A stretch of DNA of 64,000 nt, from the NCBI GenBank assembly GCA_934233735.1, contig CAKQGQ010000003.1:82468-146467 (forward strand), written 5' to 3'. The notes beneath the pieces were generated by a model that was not told the origin of the DNA, did no database searches, and saw only the letters and a program-made list of their open reading frames with translations. The stretch's first letter is position 1, and every line of letters starts with the position of its first letter. Position numbers and translations under genes: made by a program. Below are positions 8,897 to 17,249 of this stretch, one piece after another. The DNA is from an uncultured Clostridia bacterium. Its GTDB lineage: Bacteria; Bacillota; Clostridia; Peptostreptococcales; Anaerovoracaceae.

Positions 8897-8923
8897 TTCG
8901 CAGCCTCCATATATGCGTATTTA

Positions 8924-8938
8924 TCATGGAAAACATGA
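8924..8938. promoter_or_regulatory. Dyad in the lysR/DDAH divergent region, candidate LysR site
   Basis: A perfect TCATG-N5-CATGA inverted repeat lies between the two divergent genes, just upstream of the DDAH promoter. Its size and place fit a LysR-type recognition site. Confidence 0.5.
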
Positions 8939-8949
8939 AAAACTTGCGT

Positions 8950-8978
8950 TTTACAAATCTTTAATTTTATTATATGCT
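8950..8978 (+). promoter_or_regulatory. Probable promoter of the DDAH-like gene
   Basis: TTTACA (8950-8955) and TATGCT (8973-8978) are 17 bases apart, about 50 bases upstream of the start codon and downstream of the candidate LysR dyad. Confidence 0.5.
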
Positions 8979-9027
8979 ATGGACATAAAAAGTCAAACAA
9001 AATTCTTTTCGAGGAGGGATATATCCA

Positions 9028-9801
9028 ATGTTTACAAAAGCAATTACGAAAAAGCCTTGCAAGGCACTCATCAACGGTATTTCAACCGCGCAGTTCGGTG
9101 AGGGCACACCGGATTACGAAAAAGCTGTCAAGCAGCACGATAAATATGTGGAAACGCTCAGAAGCCTCGGACTTGAAGTAACCGACCTTGAGGCGGATGA
9201 AAGATTCCCGGATTCCTGCTTCGTTGAAGACCCTGCGGTTGTCATGGAACGCTGCGCAATCATCACAAACCCTGCAACGGACTCCAGAAATGCCGAAAAG
9301 TTTGAAATCATCAAGACCATTCGGAAATTCTATGACGAAGAACAGATTTTCCATATCGAAGCACCGGGCACTTTAGAGGGCGGCGATGTTATGAGAGTCG
9401 GCGATCATTTCTATGTAGGGCTTTCAGACAGAACCAACGCAGAAGGCGCAAAGCAGTTCAATGGCATCGTAACAAAGTTCGGTTACACATCATCCACAGT
9501 ACCTGTAACAGAGGGACTTCACCTCAAGGATTTCGCTATCTATCTGGAAAACAACAATATGCTTGTTACGGAAACGATGAACAAAGAAGAAGCATTTAAA
9601 GGCTTTAACCGTTTCGTGGTTGATGCGGACGAGCTTTATGCAGTCAACAGCCTGAATATCAACGGCACGGTTCTCGTACCTGCAGGCTATCCGAAAACGC
9701 AGAAAATCATCGAAGACCTCGGCTACCCTGTAATCCTCATGGATACAAACGAATTCCGTTTAATTGACGGAAGCCTTACCTGCTTATCATTGAGATTTTA
9801 A
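9028..9801 (+). CDS. Dimethylarginine dimethylaminohydrolase-like amidinohydrolase
   Basis: A 257-aa protein of the guanidino-group-modifying superfamily, closest by eye to bacterial DDAH (methylarginine to citrulline plus amine). Visible active-site parts are the acidic FVEDPAVV, the TLEGGDVMRV segment, the histidine in GLHLKDFAIYL, and the nucleophilic cysteine in the terminal GSLTCLSLRF. The start has a strong AGGAGG site. It is a single-gene unit with its own promoter and terminator and a divergent LysR regulator. A citrulline- or agmatine-processing relative is possible, but the length and C-terminus favour DDAH. Confidence 0.85.
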   Translation: MFTKAITKKPCKALINGISTAQFGEGTPDYEKAVKQHDKYVETLRSLGLEVTDLEADERFPDSCFVEDPAVVMERCAIITNPATDSRNAEKFEIIKTIRKFYDEEQIFHIEAPGTLEGGDVMRVGDHFYVGLSDRTNAEGAKQFNGIVTKFGYTSSTVPVTEGLHLKDFAIYLENNNMLVTETMNKEEAFKGFNRFVVDADELYAVNSLNINGTVLVPAGYPKTQKIIEDLGYPVILMDTNEFRLIDGSLTCLSLRF

Positions 9802-9814
9802 TCTTTATTTACCG

Positions 9815-9842
9815 AAAAAGCTCCCGGCGGTGGGAGCTTTTT
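9815..9842 (+). terminator. Terminator of the DDAH-like gene
   Basis: Stem AAAAAGCTCCC / GGGAGCTTTTT with a 6-base loop, 13 bases past the stop codon. Confidence 0.85.
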
Positions 9843-9846
9843 TCAT

Positions 9847-9871
9847 AAAAACAGAGGACCGAAGTCCTCTG
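9847..9871 (-). terminator. Terminator of hbd
   Basis: An 8-bp stem (9852-9859 with 9864-9871) is closed, on the minus strand, by the stable C(TTCG)G tetraloop and followed by five Ts. It lies 13 bases past the hbd stop and back to back with the DDAH terminator. Confidence 0.8.
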
Positions 9872-9884
9872 AAAAAATCAATTT

Positions 9885-10733
9885 TTATTTGCTGTAGTCG
9901 TAGAAGCCTACGCCGGTCTTTCTTCCGAGCTTGCCTGCTCTTACCATCTTTCTAAGTAAAACATGTGCTCTGTACTTCGGATCACCGTATTCGTGATAAA
10001 GTACATCCATGATAGCAAGGCATACATCAAGTCCGATAAGGTCACCTAATTCCAGAGGTCCCATCGGGTGGTTAGCACCAAGCTTCATAGCTGTGTCGAT
10101 GCCCTTAGCATCTGCAACGCCGTCAGCAAGGATTCCAACGCCTTCGTTGATCATAGGAATTAAGATTCTGTTTACAACGAATCCCGGAGCTTCTGCAACT
10201 TCTACAGGAGTCTTTCCCAATTTTTCTGTTAAAGCAAGGATTGTTGCTTTCGTTTCTTCGGATGTAGTCAGTCCCTTGATGATTTCAACAAGCTTCATTG
10301 CAGGAACCGGGTTAAAGAAGTGCATTCCGATAACCTTGTCAGGTCTTCCTGTTGCTGCTGCGATTTCAGTAATGGACAGGGAAGATGTGTTTGTAGCAAT
10401 GATTGTTTCCGGCTTGCAAAGCTTGTCGAGTTCTGCGAACAGAGCCTTCTTTGCTTCCATATCTTCTGTTGCGGCTTCGATTACAAGGTCAGCGTCAGCG
10501 ATGATGTTGATGTCTGTAGAGCCGTGAATTCTTCCGAAAACTTCTGCAGCTTCATCAGCAGTCATTCTTTCCTTAGCAACCATCTTGTCTAAGTTCTTCT
10601 TAACTGTTGCAAGACCCTTTTCAATGGAAGTTTCTCTTCTTGCTCTCATTACTACTTCATAACCGTTCTGTGCTAAAACCTGAATGATTCCGGCACCCAT
10701 AGTACCTGTACCTAATACACCAATCTTTTTCAT
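9885..10733 (-). CDS. hbd: 3-hydroxybutyryl-CoA dehydrogenase
   Basis: Reduces acetoacetyl-CoA to 3-hydroxybutyryl-CoA, or the reverse, in clostridial butyrate and amino-acid fermentation (cytoplasmic). The 282-aa length is standard. The NAD(P)-binding loop is GVLGTGTMGAGI, the catalytic His region is IGMHFFNPVPAMKLVE (about residues 134-149), and the C-terminal dimer domain ends LGRKTGVGFYDYSK. It stands alone here, with no crotonase, thiolase or acyl-CoA dehydrogenase beside it, so the rest of the pathway must be elsewhere. A GGAGG site precedes the ATG at 10733. Confidence 0.96.
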   Translation of the reverse strand: MKKIGVLGTGTMGAGIIQVLAQNGYEVVMRARRETSIEKGLATVKKNLDKMVAKERMTADEAAEVFGRIHGSTDINIIADADLVIEAATEDMEAKKALFAELDKLCKPETIIATNTSSLSITEIAAATGRPDKVIGMHFFNPVPAMKLVEIIKGLTTSEETKATILALTEKLGKTPVEVAEAPGFVVNRILIPMINEGVGILADGVADAKGIDTAMKLGANHPMGPLELGDLIGLDVCLAIMDVLYHEYGDPKYRAHVLLRKMVRAGKLGRKTGVGFYDYSK

Positions 10734-10808
10734 TTAAAATGCCTCCTTAAGATATTACAATCAAATTTATTTTATTTTTGTTAAAAAATTAACTTTGACT
10801 ATGCCTTA

Positions 10809-10814
10809 ATTATA
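10809..10814 (-). promoter_or_regulatory. Probable extended -10 element of hbd
   Basis: TGG-TATAAT on the minus strand, 76 bases upstream of the hbd start; no good -35 is visible. The rest of the 10734-11052 gap is AT-rich and shows no other clear feature. Confidence 0.45.
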
Positions 10815-11052
10815 CCACAAAAAAACAAAAAGAAAAGCCCTTTACCGATAAAACTTATGTTTTTTTTGCGGTGCGAAAAAAAGACTGCCAAAGAAAGCAG
10901 GCTCTTCGTTAAGTTTCCGCAAAGATTCTCTAAATCCACTATATTTTTCGGTATTTTTATGTCAAACTTGTAATGTGTTGAAAGTGTTATAAATAGAAAG
11001 TTAAAGTGTATCTCAATGTTCAATTTGTATTTGATAAAAGGAGGAACGAACG

Positions 11053-11460
11053 ATGGAAGTTTCTGCACAGAAATGCCTCGGTCGAAATTTGAAGCTGTTG
11101 AGGGCAAGCAGGGACATCAATCAAAGTGATATGGCTGACCTGATAGGTCTGACCCGCTCATCATACACGCAGTATGAGCTCGGCAACCGAATTCCCGACG
11201 CGGAAACGCTGTATATTATAGCGAAATTTTTCCGAATTCGGATGGACCTGCTTTTCGAACCCGAGAAAGCAAAATTTCTAAGTGAAGTCGCTTATTCCAG
11301 AACGCACGGCGAAAATGATGAAAAACTCATGGAGAATTACAGGCAGATGTCTCCTTTCTCGAAAGGTCGTCTGATTGAATTTTCTGAAAAACTGGTCGAA
11401 TGGGATAAGATTAAAGAAAACAACTTAAAAGCGCTGGAAGGACGCCGCCAAGTGGATTGA
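11053..11460 (+). CDS. XRE-family helix-turn-helix regulator
   Basis: A 135-aa protein with an N-terminal Cro/CI-type HTH (about residues 10-65): GRNLKLLRASRDINQSD, then the recognition region GLTRSSYTQYELGNRIPD. A short helical tail follows, possibly for dimer formation. The ATG has AAAGGAGGAACG upstream. It is a lone gene, and its stop codon lies in the loop of its own terminator. The target is unknown. The size and tail resemble single-domain regulators of stress or sporulation loci, but nothing here proves that. Confidence 0.88.
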   Translation: MEVSAQKCLGRNLKLLRASRDINQSDMADLIGLTRSSYTQYELGNRIPDAETLYIIAKFFRIRMDLLFEPEKAKFLSEVAYSRTHGENDEKLMENYRQMSPFSKGRLIEFSEKLVEWDKIKENNLKALEGRRQVD

Positions 11461-11487
11461 CTCTCCCCACTTGGCGGTTGGTTTTTT
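11445..11487 (+). terminator. Terminator overlapping the XRE stop codon
   Basis: An 11-bp GC-rich stem (11445-11455 with 11467-11477) is followed by GGTTTTTT. The last codons and the stop of the XRE gene form the left arm and loop. Confidence 0.85.
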
Positions 11488-11500
11488 CTATGTAAAATTT

Positions 11501-13012
11501 TTATGCGAAATAAAGATTCGTCGTCAAATATTCCGGATCACAGGTAACATCAATGCCCATGTTTCTGAGCGTCTGCTCGTCGCGTTCGCTGAGAATCGCT
11601 GTACAGTGAGCCTTGCATCCGTTGAGCTGTTCAAGCATTTTTACTGCCTTTTCTGCGCAGGAATTTGTTTCTGCAGAAATCGAAAGTGCTGTAAGGATTT
11701 CTTCCACATTGAGGCTTGTCCGGTCGTGGTGCAGGATTTCGCCTTTCAGCTGCTGAATGCTGTTAAAAACATTCGGTGCGATTACATATAAATCATCCGG
11801 AATGCCTGCAATTTTCTTAATCGCATTCAGGAGAGCTGCGCCTGCGGCAACCATCCTGCGGCTGCTTCTTCCGGTGATAATGTTTCCGTCCGGCATTTCG
11901 ATTGCCATAACAACGACATTCAAATATTTCTTATTCAGATTGCGCTTTGCTTCCGCATACTCTCTCGCCGGAATCACAACGCATCTATCTTCTTCAGAGG
12001 CACCGACTTCTTTCATAAGGAGTTCCGAGCGTTCCAGTGCTTCCTCAGTAATTTTTCCTTTTTTATAGTCACATTTCGCGATCATGAATCTGCGGATAAT
12101 TTCCTGAATGGAGGCTTCTTTCACCGCCTCATCGTCCGTAATACAGAATCCGACGCGGTTGACACCCATATCAGTCGGCGACTGATATTCCGATTCTCCC
12201 GTAATCTTTTCAATAATTCTTTTGACTACCGGGAAAACTTCAAGGTCACGGTTATAGTTGACCGCCATTTCGCCGTGTGCTTCCAGATGATAAGAGTCGA
12301 TCATATTGACATCTTTCAGGTCCGCGGTCGCTGCCTCATATGCAATATTTACAGGATGTTTGAGCGGAATGTTCCAGATTGGGAAGGTCTCAAATTTCGC
12401 ATAGCGAACCTTCGTGCCGCGTTTGTATTCGTGGTAAAGCTGAGAAAGACAGGTCGCAAGCTTTCCGCTTCCGCCGCCCGGTCCTGTTACAACCACGAGC
12501 GGTTTCGTCACTTCAATGTACGGGTTTGCCCCGTAACCCTCTTCGCTTACGATGGTCTCCACATCCGTTGGATAGCCTTTGGTATAAAAATGTTTATAGG
12601 TTTTGATGTCTCTTCTTTCTAATTTGTTGATAAACATATTTACCGCCGGAGCGTCTTCATAACGCGTAACGACAACGCTGTTAATCTTCAAATCATGTTT
12701 TCTGAAAATATCAATCAGTCTCAGAACTTCCAAATCATATGTGATTCCAAAGTCCTGTCTTGTCTTGCTGTTGATAATGTCCCCCGAATAAATACAGATG
12801 ATGATTTCTGCCTGATCCTTCATTCTCTGCAAAAGCTTAATCTTCGCATTCTCATCAAATCCCGGCAGCACGCGCATAGCATGCTTATCGTGAACCAGCT
12901 TGCCGCCGAATTCCAGATACAGCCTTTCGCTGTTGCCTGCATTTATCCTTTCTAAAATATACTTGGACTGCTCCTCGATATATTTTTCCGCATCAAAACC
13001 TTTTTTGTTCAT
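11501..13012 (-). CDS. DUF1846 family protein
   Basis: A ~503-aa protein of the DUF1846 family, which is widespread in Firmicutes and has no settled function. A glycine-rich loop, VVTGPGGGSGKLATCLSQ (about residues 174-191), resembles a nucleotide phosphate loop. I take the ATG at 13012, which has the overlapping GAGGTGAAGG ribosome site; a GTG 9 bases upstream lies inside that site. It is the last gene of the pgcA-hslO-ddl-DUF1934 run, 25 bases after DUF1934. The glycine loop and the invariant length suggest an enzyme, but no substrate can be named. Confidence 0.9.
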   Translation of the reverse strand: MNKKGFDAEKYIEEQSKYILERINAGNSERLYLEFGGKLVHDKHAMRVLPGFDENAKIKLLQRMKDQAEIIICIYSGDIINSKTRQDFGITYDLEVLRLIDIFRKHDLKINSVVVTRYEDAPAVNMFINKLERRDIKTYKHFYTKGYPTDVETIVSEEGYGANPYIEVTKPLVVVTGPGGGSGKLATCLSQLYHEYKRGTKVRYAKFETFPIWNIPLKHPVNIAYEAATADLKDVNMIDSYHLEAHGEMAVNYNRDLEVFPVVKRIIEKITGESEYQSPTDMGVNRVGFCITDDEAVKEASIQEIIRRFMIAKCDYKKGKITEEALERSELLMKEVGASEEDRCVVIPAREYAEAKRNLNKKYLNVVVMAIEMPDGNIITGRSSRRMVAAGAALLNAIKKIAGIPDDLYVIAPNVFNSIQQLKGEILHHDRTSLNVEEILTALSISAETNSCAEKAVKMLEQLNGCKAHCTAILSERDEQTLRNMGIDVTCDPEYLTTNLYFA

Positions 13013-13037
13013 TTCCTTCACCTCGTCTTCCTTCTGT

Positions 13038-13463
13038 CTATAGTATATCTATGTTTAATTGGTTTTTTCCCTCTGCCAGCCCTTCCAGACTGACATTATA
13101 TTCGATACTGATATGTCCGCTTCCGTTTTCTTTATCCATGTCACAGTTGACCGCTCCGGTTACAACTTCGACATCCATCGGTCCATATGGCGTCTCGTAG
13201 GTGCTTCCGAAACGCTTTCCTTTTTCAAAATAAAGCTCGCTGCGATAACCTTCTGTCCCGACTCTGCGCATCAGCACCGTATCATCTTTGACCTTCAGAG
13301 TGGTTTTGCATCCTATCATGCCCGAAAGCTCACTTTCGTCGTAAATGACATAAACCGAATCATCGCGAAGATAAAATCTCCCCTCGGTCACGAACTCCAT
13401 CTGCACTTCTTCTTTGTCCGCATAGGACTGTTTACCTGTTATTTTTAGCGTTATATCTTTCAT
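13038..13463 (-). CDS. DUF1934 family protein, YwiB-like
   Basis: A 141-aa predicted beta-barrel of the DUF1934 (YwiB) family, function unknown, calycin-like by family description. Recognisable pieces are DITLKITGKQ at the N-terminus and ETPYGPMDVEV in the second half, where a typical DUF1934 shows T-P-x-G. The ATG at 13463 is inside the end of ddl (32-base overlap); an in-frame TTG at 13487 is the alternative. The overlap suggests translational coupling with ddl. Confidence 0.82.
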   Translation of the reverse strand: MKDITLKITGKQSYADKEEVQMEFVTEGRFYLRDDSVYVIYDESELSGMIGCKTTLKVKDDTVLMRRVGTEGYRSELYFEKGKRFGSTYETPYGPMDVEVVTGAVNCDMDKENGSGHISIEYNVSLEGLAEGKNQLNIDIL

Positions 13464-14478
13464 ATCCCAGCTCGATAATCCTTTCAATTGTATCCGGGTA
13501 TTTCACGCCTGCCGCCTCCCAAAGAAGCGGGAACATGCTAAAATTCGTAAATCCCGGAATTGTGTTTATTTCATTCAGATACAGCTTTCCCGTATCCCGG
13601 TCGATGAAGAAGTCCACCCTGGCGAAGCCTTCGCCGTCAATTGCCGTATAAGCTTTGCAGGCATATTCTCTGATCTGCTTTCTCATTTCCGGGGAAATAT
13701 CCGCCGGAATACATAGCTTCGACGCTCCTCCGTCCAGATATTTCGCAGTGTAATCGTAAAACTCCGCCGATGGCAGGATTTCTCCGACTTCCGCGGCCTT
13801 CGGCTCTTCATTTCCTAAAATCCCCGTTTCAAGCTCTCTGCAGTTTATGTATTCTTCGACAATAATCCGTTTGTCGTATTGCAACGCAAGCTCCAGCGCC
13901 TTTTCCAATTCGCTTCGGTCAGACGCTTTACTGATGCCCACGCTGGAGCCCATATTCGCCGGCTTGACAAAGCTCGGATAGCCAAGCTTTTTTTCTACTT
14001 CGTTGAGAACGCTTTGCGGATCTTTTTCGTATTCGCTCTTCATAACAGCAGCATGCCTGCAAATCGGAAGTCCGTTTTTTTCAAATACATCCTTTGCGAG
14101 CAGTTTATCCATCGCTACCGCAGACGCAAGAACGCCGCAGCCCCCGTAGGGAATATCCATCATCTCGAAAAATCCCTGAATTTTCCCGTCTTCGCAGTAC
14201 GGGCCATGCATAATCGGCAGGGCAAAATCGATGACCTCCTTCAGCTTCCCCGGATTAAAAGGCTTCGCGCTCTCAAGCCAGCTTCCGTTTTCAATCTCCT
14301 CCGCTGTTCCGTCGAAAATTTTCCATTCGCCGGCTTTCGTAATTCCAAGGTAAATCAATTCATATTTTTCTTTGTTCACTGCGCCGATAACCGATGCCGC
14401 TGAAAGCAGCGACACCTCATGCTCGCCGGACTTGCCTCCGAATATGATTCCAAGTCTTGTTTTCTTTCCTTCTGTCAT
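13432..14478 (-). CDS. ddl: D-alanine--D-alanine ligase
   Basis: Joins two D-alanines with ATP for peptidoglycan precursors. The 348-aa ATP-grasp protein has IIFGGKSGEHEVSLLSA at the N-terminus. The ATP-binding region includes FVKPANMGSSVGISKA, and the C-terminal metal-binding part is YLNEINTIPGFTNFSMFP. Its start overlaps the hslO stop as ATGA, and its end overlaps DUF1934. Alanine racemase, which supplies the substrate, is at 37407. The sequence does not show whether it prefers D-Ala or D-Lac; I see no reason to assume resistance. Confidence 0.96.
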   Translation of the reverse strand: MTEGKKTRLGIIFGGKSGEHEVSLLSAASVIGAVNKEKYELIYLGITKAGEWKIFDGTAEEIENGSWLESAKPFNPGKLKEVIDFALPIMHGPYCEDGKIQGFFEMMDIPYGGCGVLASAVAMDKLLAKDVFEKNGLPICRHAAVMKSEYEKDPQSVLNEVEKKLGYPSFVKPANMGSSVGISKASDRSELEKALELALQYDKRIIVEEYINCRELETGILGNEEPKAAEVGEILPSAEFYDYTAKYLDGGASKLCIPADISPEMRKQIREYACKAYTAIDGEGFARVDFFIDRDTGKLYLNEINTIPGFTNFSMFPLLWEAAGVKYPDTIERIIELGYERYNAKNNR

Positions 14479-15392
14479 TTTACAGCCTCCAAAATTCTCT
14501 CCAGATGTTCCTTATCAAAATGGTATTTTTTGCAGCAGAACTGACATACGAGTTCCGCCTGCCCGTCTTCTTCAATAATGTCCGTCAAATCTTTTTCGCC
14601 GATCGTCATAAGCACCTTTTCAAGTCTTTCTTCGGAGCAGTCGCAATGCCATCTCATTTCTTTGAATTCCAGCGTTTCTACCTGATATTCCTCCGGCATC
14701 TGTGCGAAGATGCGGTCCATCATCGCCTGAAGTACGCCTTCGTCCGACTTTCCGTGGTTTTCAGAAACTGCTTCTTCCACGAGCGTTGTAATCGGCGGAA
14801 GCTTCTCGAGCATTGCCTCCAGCGCGTCAATGGACTCTTCCGCCGCGTTTGGCAGCATCTGTATAATCATGCCGCCCGCAGCCGCAATGGTGTAATCCAT
14901 GTCGACTTTCACGCCGAGTGAAATTGCCGAGTTCTGCTGCTCCGATATAAAATAATATGCAGTAAGGTCGTCCGCAATTTCTCCGTCAACCAAAGCGATT
15001 GTGCCGACATAAGGTTCTCTGAGGCCGAGGTCCTTAATCACCGTGAGTTCGCCGATGCCTAAAGAGCCGCCAACATCGAGTTTTCCTTCCTTTGTCAGCG
15101 GAAGGTCAACATCCGGATTTGCAATGTACCCCTTCACATCGCCGTTTGCCGTCGCCGTCGCCAGAATCTGTTTCGCTGGTCCATCACCTTTAAACAGAAC
15201 GGTTAGCTTATCGCTGTCATTCTTTAAAAGCAGTCCCATCAGCCCTGCTCCGGTCAGCACTCTTCCAAGTCCTGCCGATGCAAGCGGCGTTGTATCGTGA
15301 ATTTTTCTTGCCTCCTCGACGATATCGGTCGAAATTGTCAAATAAACTCTGAACGATCCACTATGGTCAATGCCTGTAATTACTTTGCTCAT
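14475..15392 (-). CDS. hslO: Redox-regulated chaperone Hsp33
   Basis: A holdase chaperone activated by oxidation. The 305-aa length is typical. The zinc-binding redox switch is seen as WHCDCSEERLEK (CxC, about residues 238-240) and LVCQFCCKKYHF (CxxC) near 270. Both cysteine pairs are present, so the switch should work. It overlaps the end of the sugar mutase gene by 26 bases and ddl by 4, placing it in the middle of a tight operon. Confidence 0.95.
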   Translation of the reverse strand: MSKVITGIDHSGSFRVYLTISTDIVEEARKIHDTTPLASAGLGRVLTGAGLMGLLLKNDSDKLTVLFKGDGPAKQILATATANGDVKGYIANPDVDLPLTKEGKLDVGGSLGIGELTVIKDLGLREPYVGTIALVDGEIADDLTAYYFISEQQNSAISLGVKVDMDYTIAAAGGMIIQMLPNAAEESIDALEAMLEKLPPITTLVEEAVSENHGKSDEGVLQAMMDRIFAQMPEEYQVETLEFKEMRWHCDCSEERLEKVLMTIGEKDLTDIIEEDGQAELVCQFCCKKYHFDKEHLERILEAVK

Positions 15393-17112
15393 ATTTCTCC
15401 ACCTCTCTCAAAAAACGCTCTGTCCACGCTTTGATTTTCTGTGCATTTTCATCTGCCTCAGAAGCACTTCCGCCTCTTGCGAAAATATACACCTTCAGCT
15501 TCGGCTCTGTGCCCGATGGTCTGACAATCAACCTGTGGCCGCCAGCCAGCTCTGCGCAGTACATTTCCTTTTCCCTATAACAAAATTCTTTCGTGATTTT
15601 TTCCGACTTCAGTTTCCCTGCGAAAAGACCTGCGATAATTTTCTCGGCTTTTCTTCTGTCTCTTTCGCCCGCATACTGCACCGAAAACGGCATCGCCGTC
15701 ATATAGCCGTATTTTTCATACAGCTCCTGCAGACGCGTGTAGAGGGTTTTACTCTCTACTAAAAGCTCAGCAGCCGCCATACAAACCAGTCTTGCCGCCA
15801 TCACGCCGTCTTTGTCTCTCGTATAATCGCCGCATAAATAGCCGAGGCTCTCTTCAAAGCCAAAAAGGAATTCCTCATTTCCGCCATTTTCGCAACGACT
15901 TTTTATCTTTTCCATCTCACAGGCAATATTCTTAAAGCCTGTAAAAACATTTTTAACTTTCACCCCATAGCTTCTGCCGATTTCCTCGGTAAGCGGGGAG
16001 CTCACGAAACTTTTAAATGCAATCCATGCTTTCTGCTCTTTCTGTTCTGCTCCTGCCGCATTTTGGCTGAGACGGCATCGGCATATATAATCGAATAAAA
16101 GTTCGCCGACCTGGTTCCCCGAAAGCCTCACATATGCACCCTCTTCATTCAGACACATCACGCCAAGACGGTCGCTGTCGGGGTCGGTTGCCAGAATCAG
16201 CTGCGGTTTTTCGCCTGTGACTGCGCTCGCCTCACATACCTTCAATGCCTCGCCGAAAGCCTCTTCATATTCGGGATTCGGTGATGCGCAAGTCGCAAAG
16301 TTTCCATCCGGCAGCTTCTGACTTTCGACTTCCAAAATATTTTCTTCTTTCATTCCCAGCCGTCGCAAAGTTTCAAGCACATAAGGCCTTCCACTTCCGT
16401 TCAGCGGTGTATAACAAATCCGAAGCCTGCGCAGGCTTTCCTTCACTGCCTCAAGCTCGCGCGGAAGCGGCGTGTTATCCTCAAGAGCCTGCAAATATTT
16501 CTCTTTTATATCCTTTGGAACTGATTTGACTTTCTCAAGTTCTTCTGCTGTCACTTTCGCTGAAGAATCTGCGAAAGGATTGATTTCCTTTATATAGCTT
16601 TCCGCAATCGCCGCGTTTTGCTCGTCAATCTGATTGCCGAAACGGTCGTAAACCTTATATCCGTTGTACTCTTTCGGGTTGTGGCTGGCAGTAATCATAA
16701 TCCCGCAGCAAAGCCCCATCTCTCTGACCGCAAAGGACAGAACCGGGACCGGCGTCGGTTCATCAAACAGGAAAACCTCTATGCCTTCCTTTGCGAAGAC
16801 CTCAGCAACACCTGCCGCATACTCACGGGAATTGATTCTTGTGTCATAGGCAATCACAAGCGCCGGCTGCTCGTGTACTTCCCGCAGATACCTTCCGATT
16901 CCCATGCTGGCTTTTCGAAGCGTGACGGAATTAATGCGGTTGCTGCCTGCGCCCATCTTTTCCCTCATGCCGGAGGTTCCAAATGCGATGTCTTTACAAA
17001 ACCTATCATATATTTCATTTTCATTCCCACGGATTTCTTCAAGCTCTGCCGCAAGGTCTTCAGGCAGGCTTTGTGTTGTCCAACGGGTATATTCTTTCCA
17101 TGCTTTTTCCAT
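15367..17112 (-). CDS. Phospho-sugar mutase (PgcA-type phosphoglucomutase)
   Basis: Alpha-D-phosphohexomutase, probably interconverting glucose-1-P and glucose-6-P. All four signature loops are visible: phosphoserine loop MITASHNPKEYNGYKVY, metal loop ATDPDSDRLGV, sugar loop FGFEESLGY, and phosphate loop RPSGTEPKLKVY. From the ATG at 17112 the product is 581 aa, the size of the PgcA/YhxB group. The upstream extension to 17184 has no family similarity, although a GTG at 17127 is possible. It is the first gene of the hslO-ddl operon. Confidence 0.9.
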   Translation of the reverse strand: MEKAWKEYTRWTTQSLPEDLAAELEEIRGNENEIYDRFCKDIAFGTSGMREKMGAGSNRINSVTLRKASMGIGRYLREVHEQPALVIAYDTRINSREYAAGVAEVFAKEGIEVFLFDEPTPVPVLSFAVREMGLCCGIMITASHNPKEYNGYKVYDRFGNQIDEQNAAIAESYIKEINPFADSSAKVTAEELEKVKSVPKDIKEKYLQALEDNTPLPRELEAVKESLRRLRICYTPLNGSGRPYVLETLRRLGMKEENILEVESQKLPDGNFATCASPNPEYEEAFGEALKVCEASAVTGEKPQLILATDPDSDRLGVMCLNEEGAYVRLSGNQVGELLFDYICRCRLSQNAAGAEQKEQKAWIAFKSFVSSPLTEEIGRSYGVKVKNVFTGFKNIACEMEKIKSRCENGGNEEFLFGFEESLGYLCGDYTRDKDGVMAARLVCMAAAELLVESKTLYTRLQELYEKYGYMTAMPFSVQYAGERDRRKAEKIIAGLFAGKLKSEKITKEFCYREKEMYCAELAGGHRLIVRPSGTEPKLKVYIFARGGSASEADENAQKIKAWTERFLREVEKYEQSNYRH

Positions 17113-17249
17113 AATACTAATGTCCACAATTTCATCTCTGCAATAATATTTTATTTTATCATATTTCACATTATTTTTACACAAAAATTACACAAAAGAT
17201 GATTATAATTTGCCTATAAAATAAATCACAGAGCAAGGAGGTCACTTTC

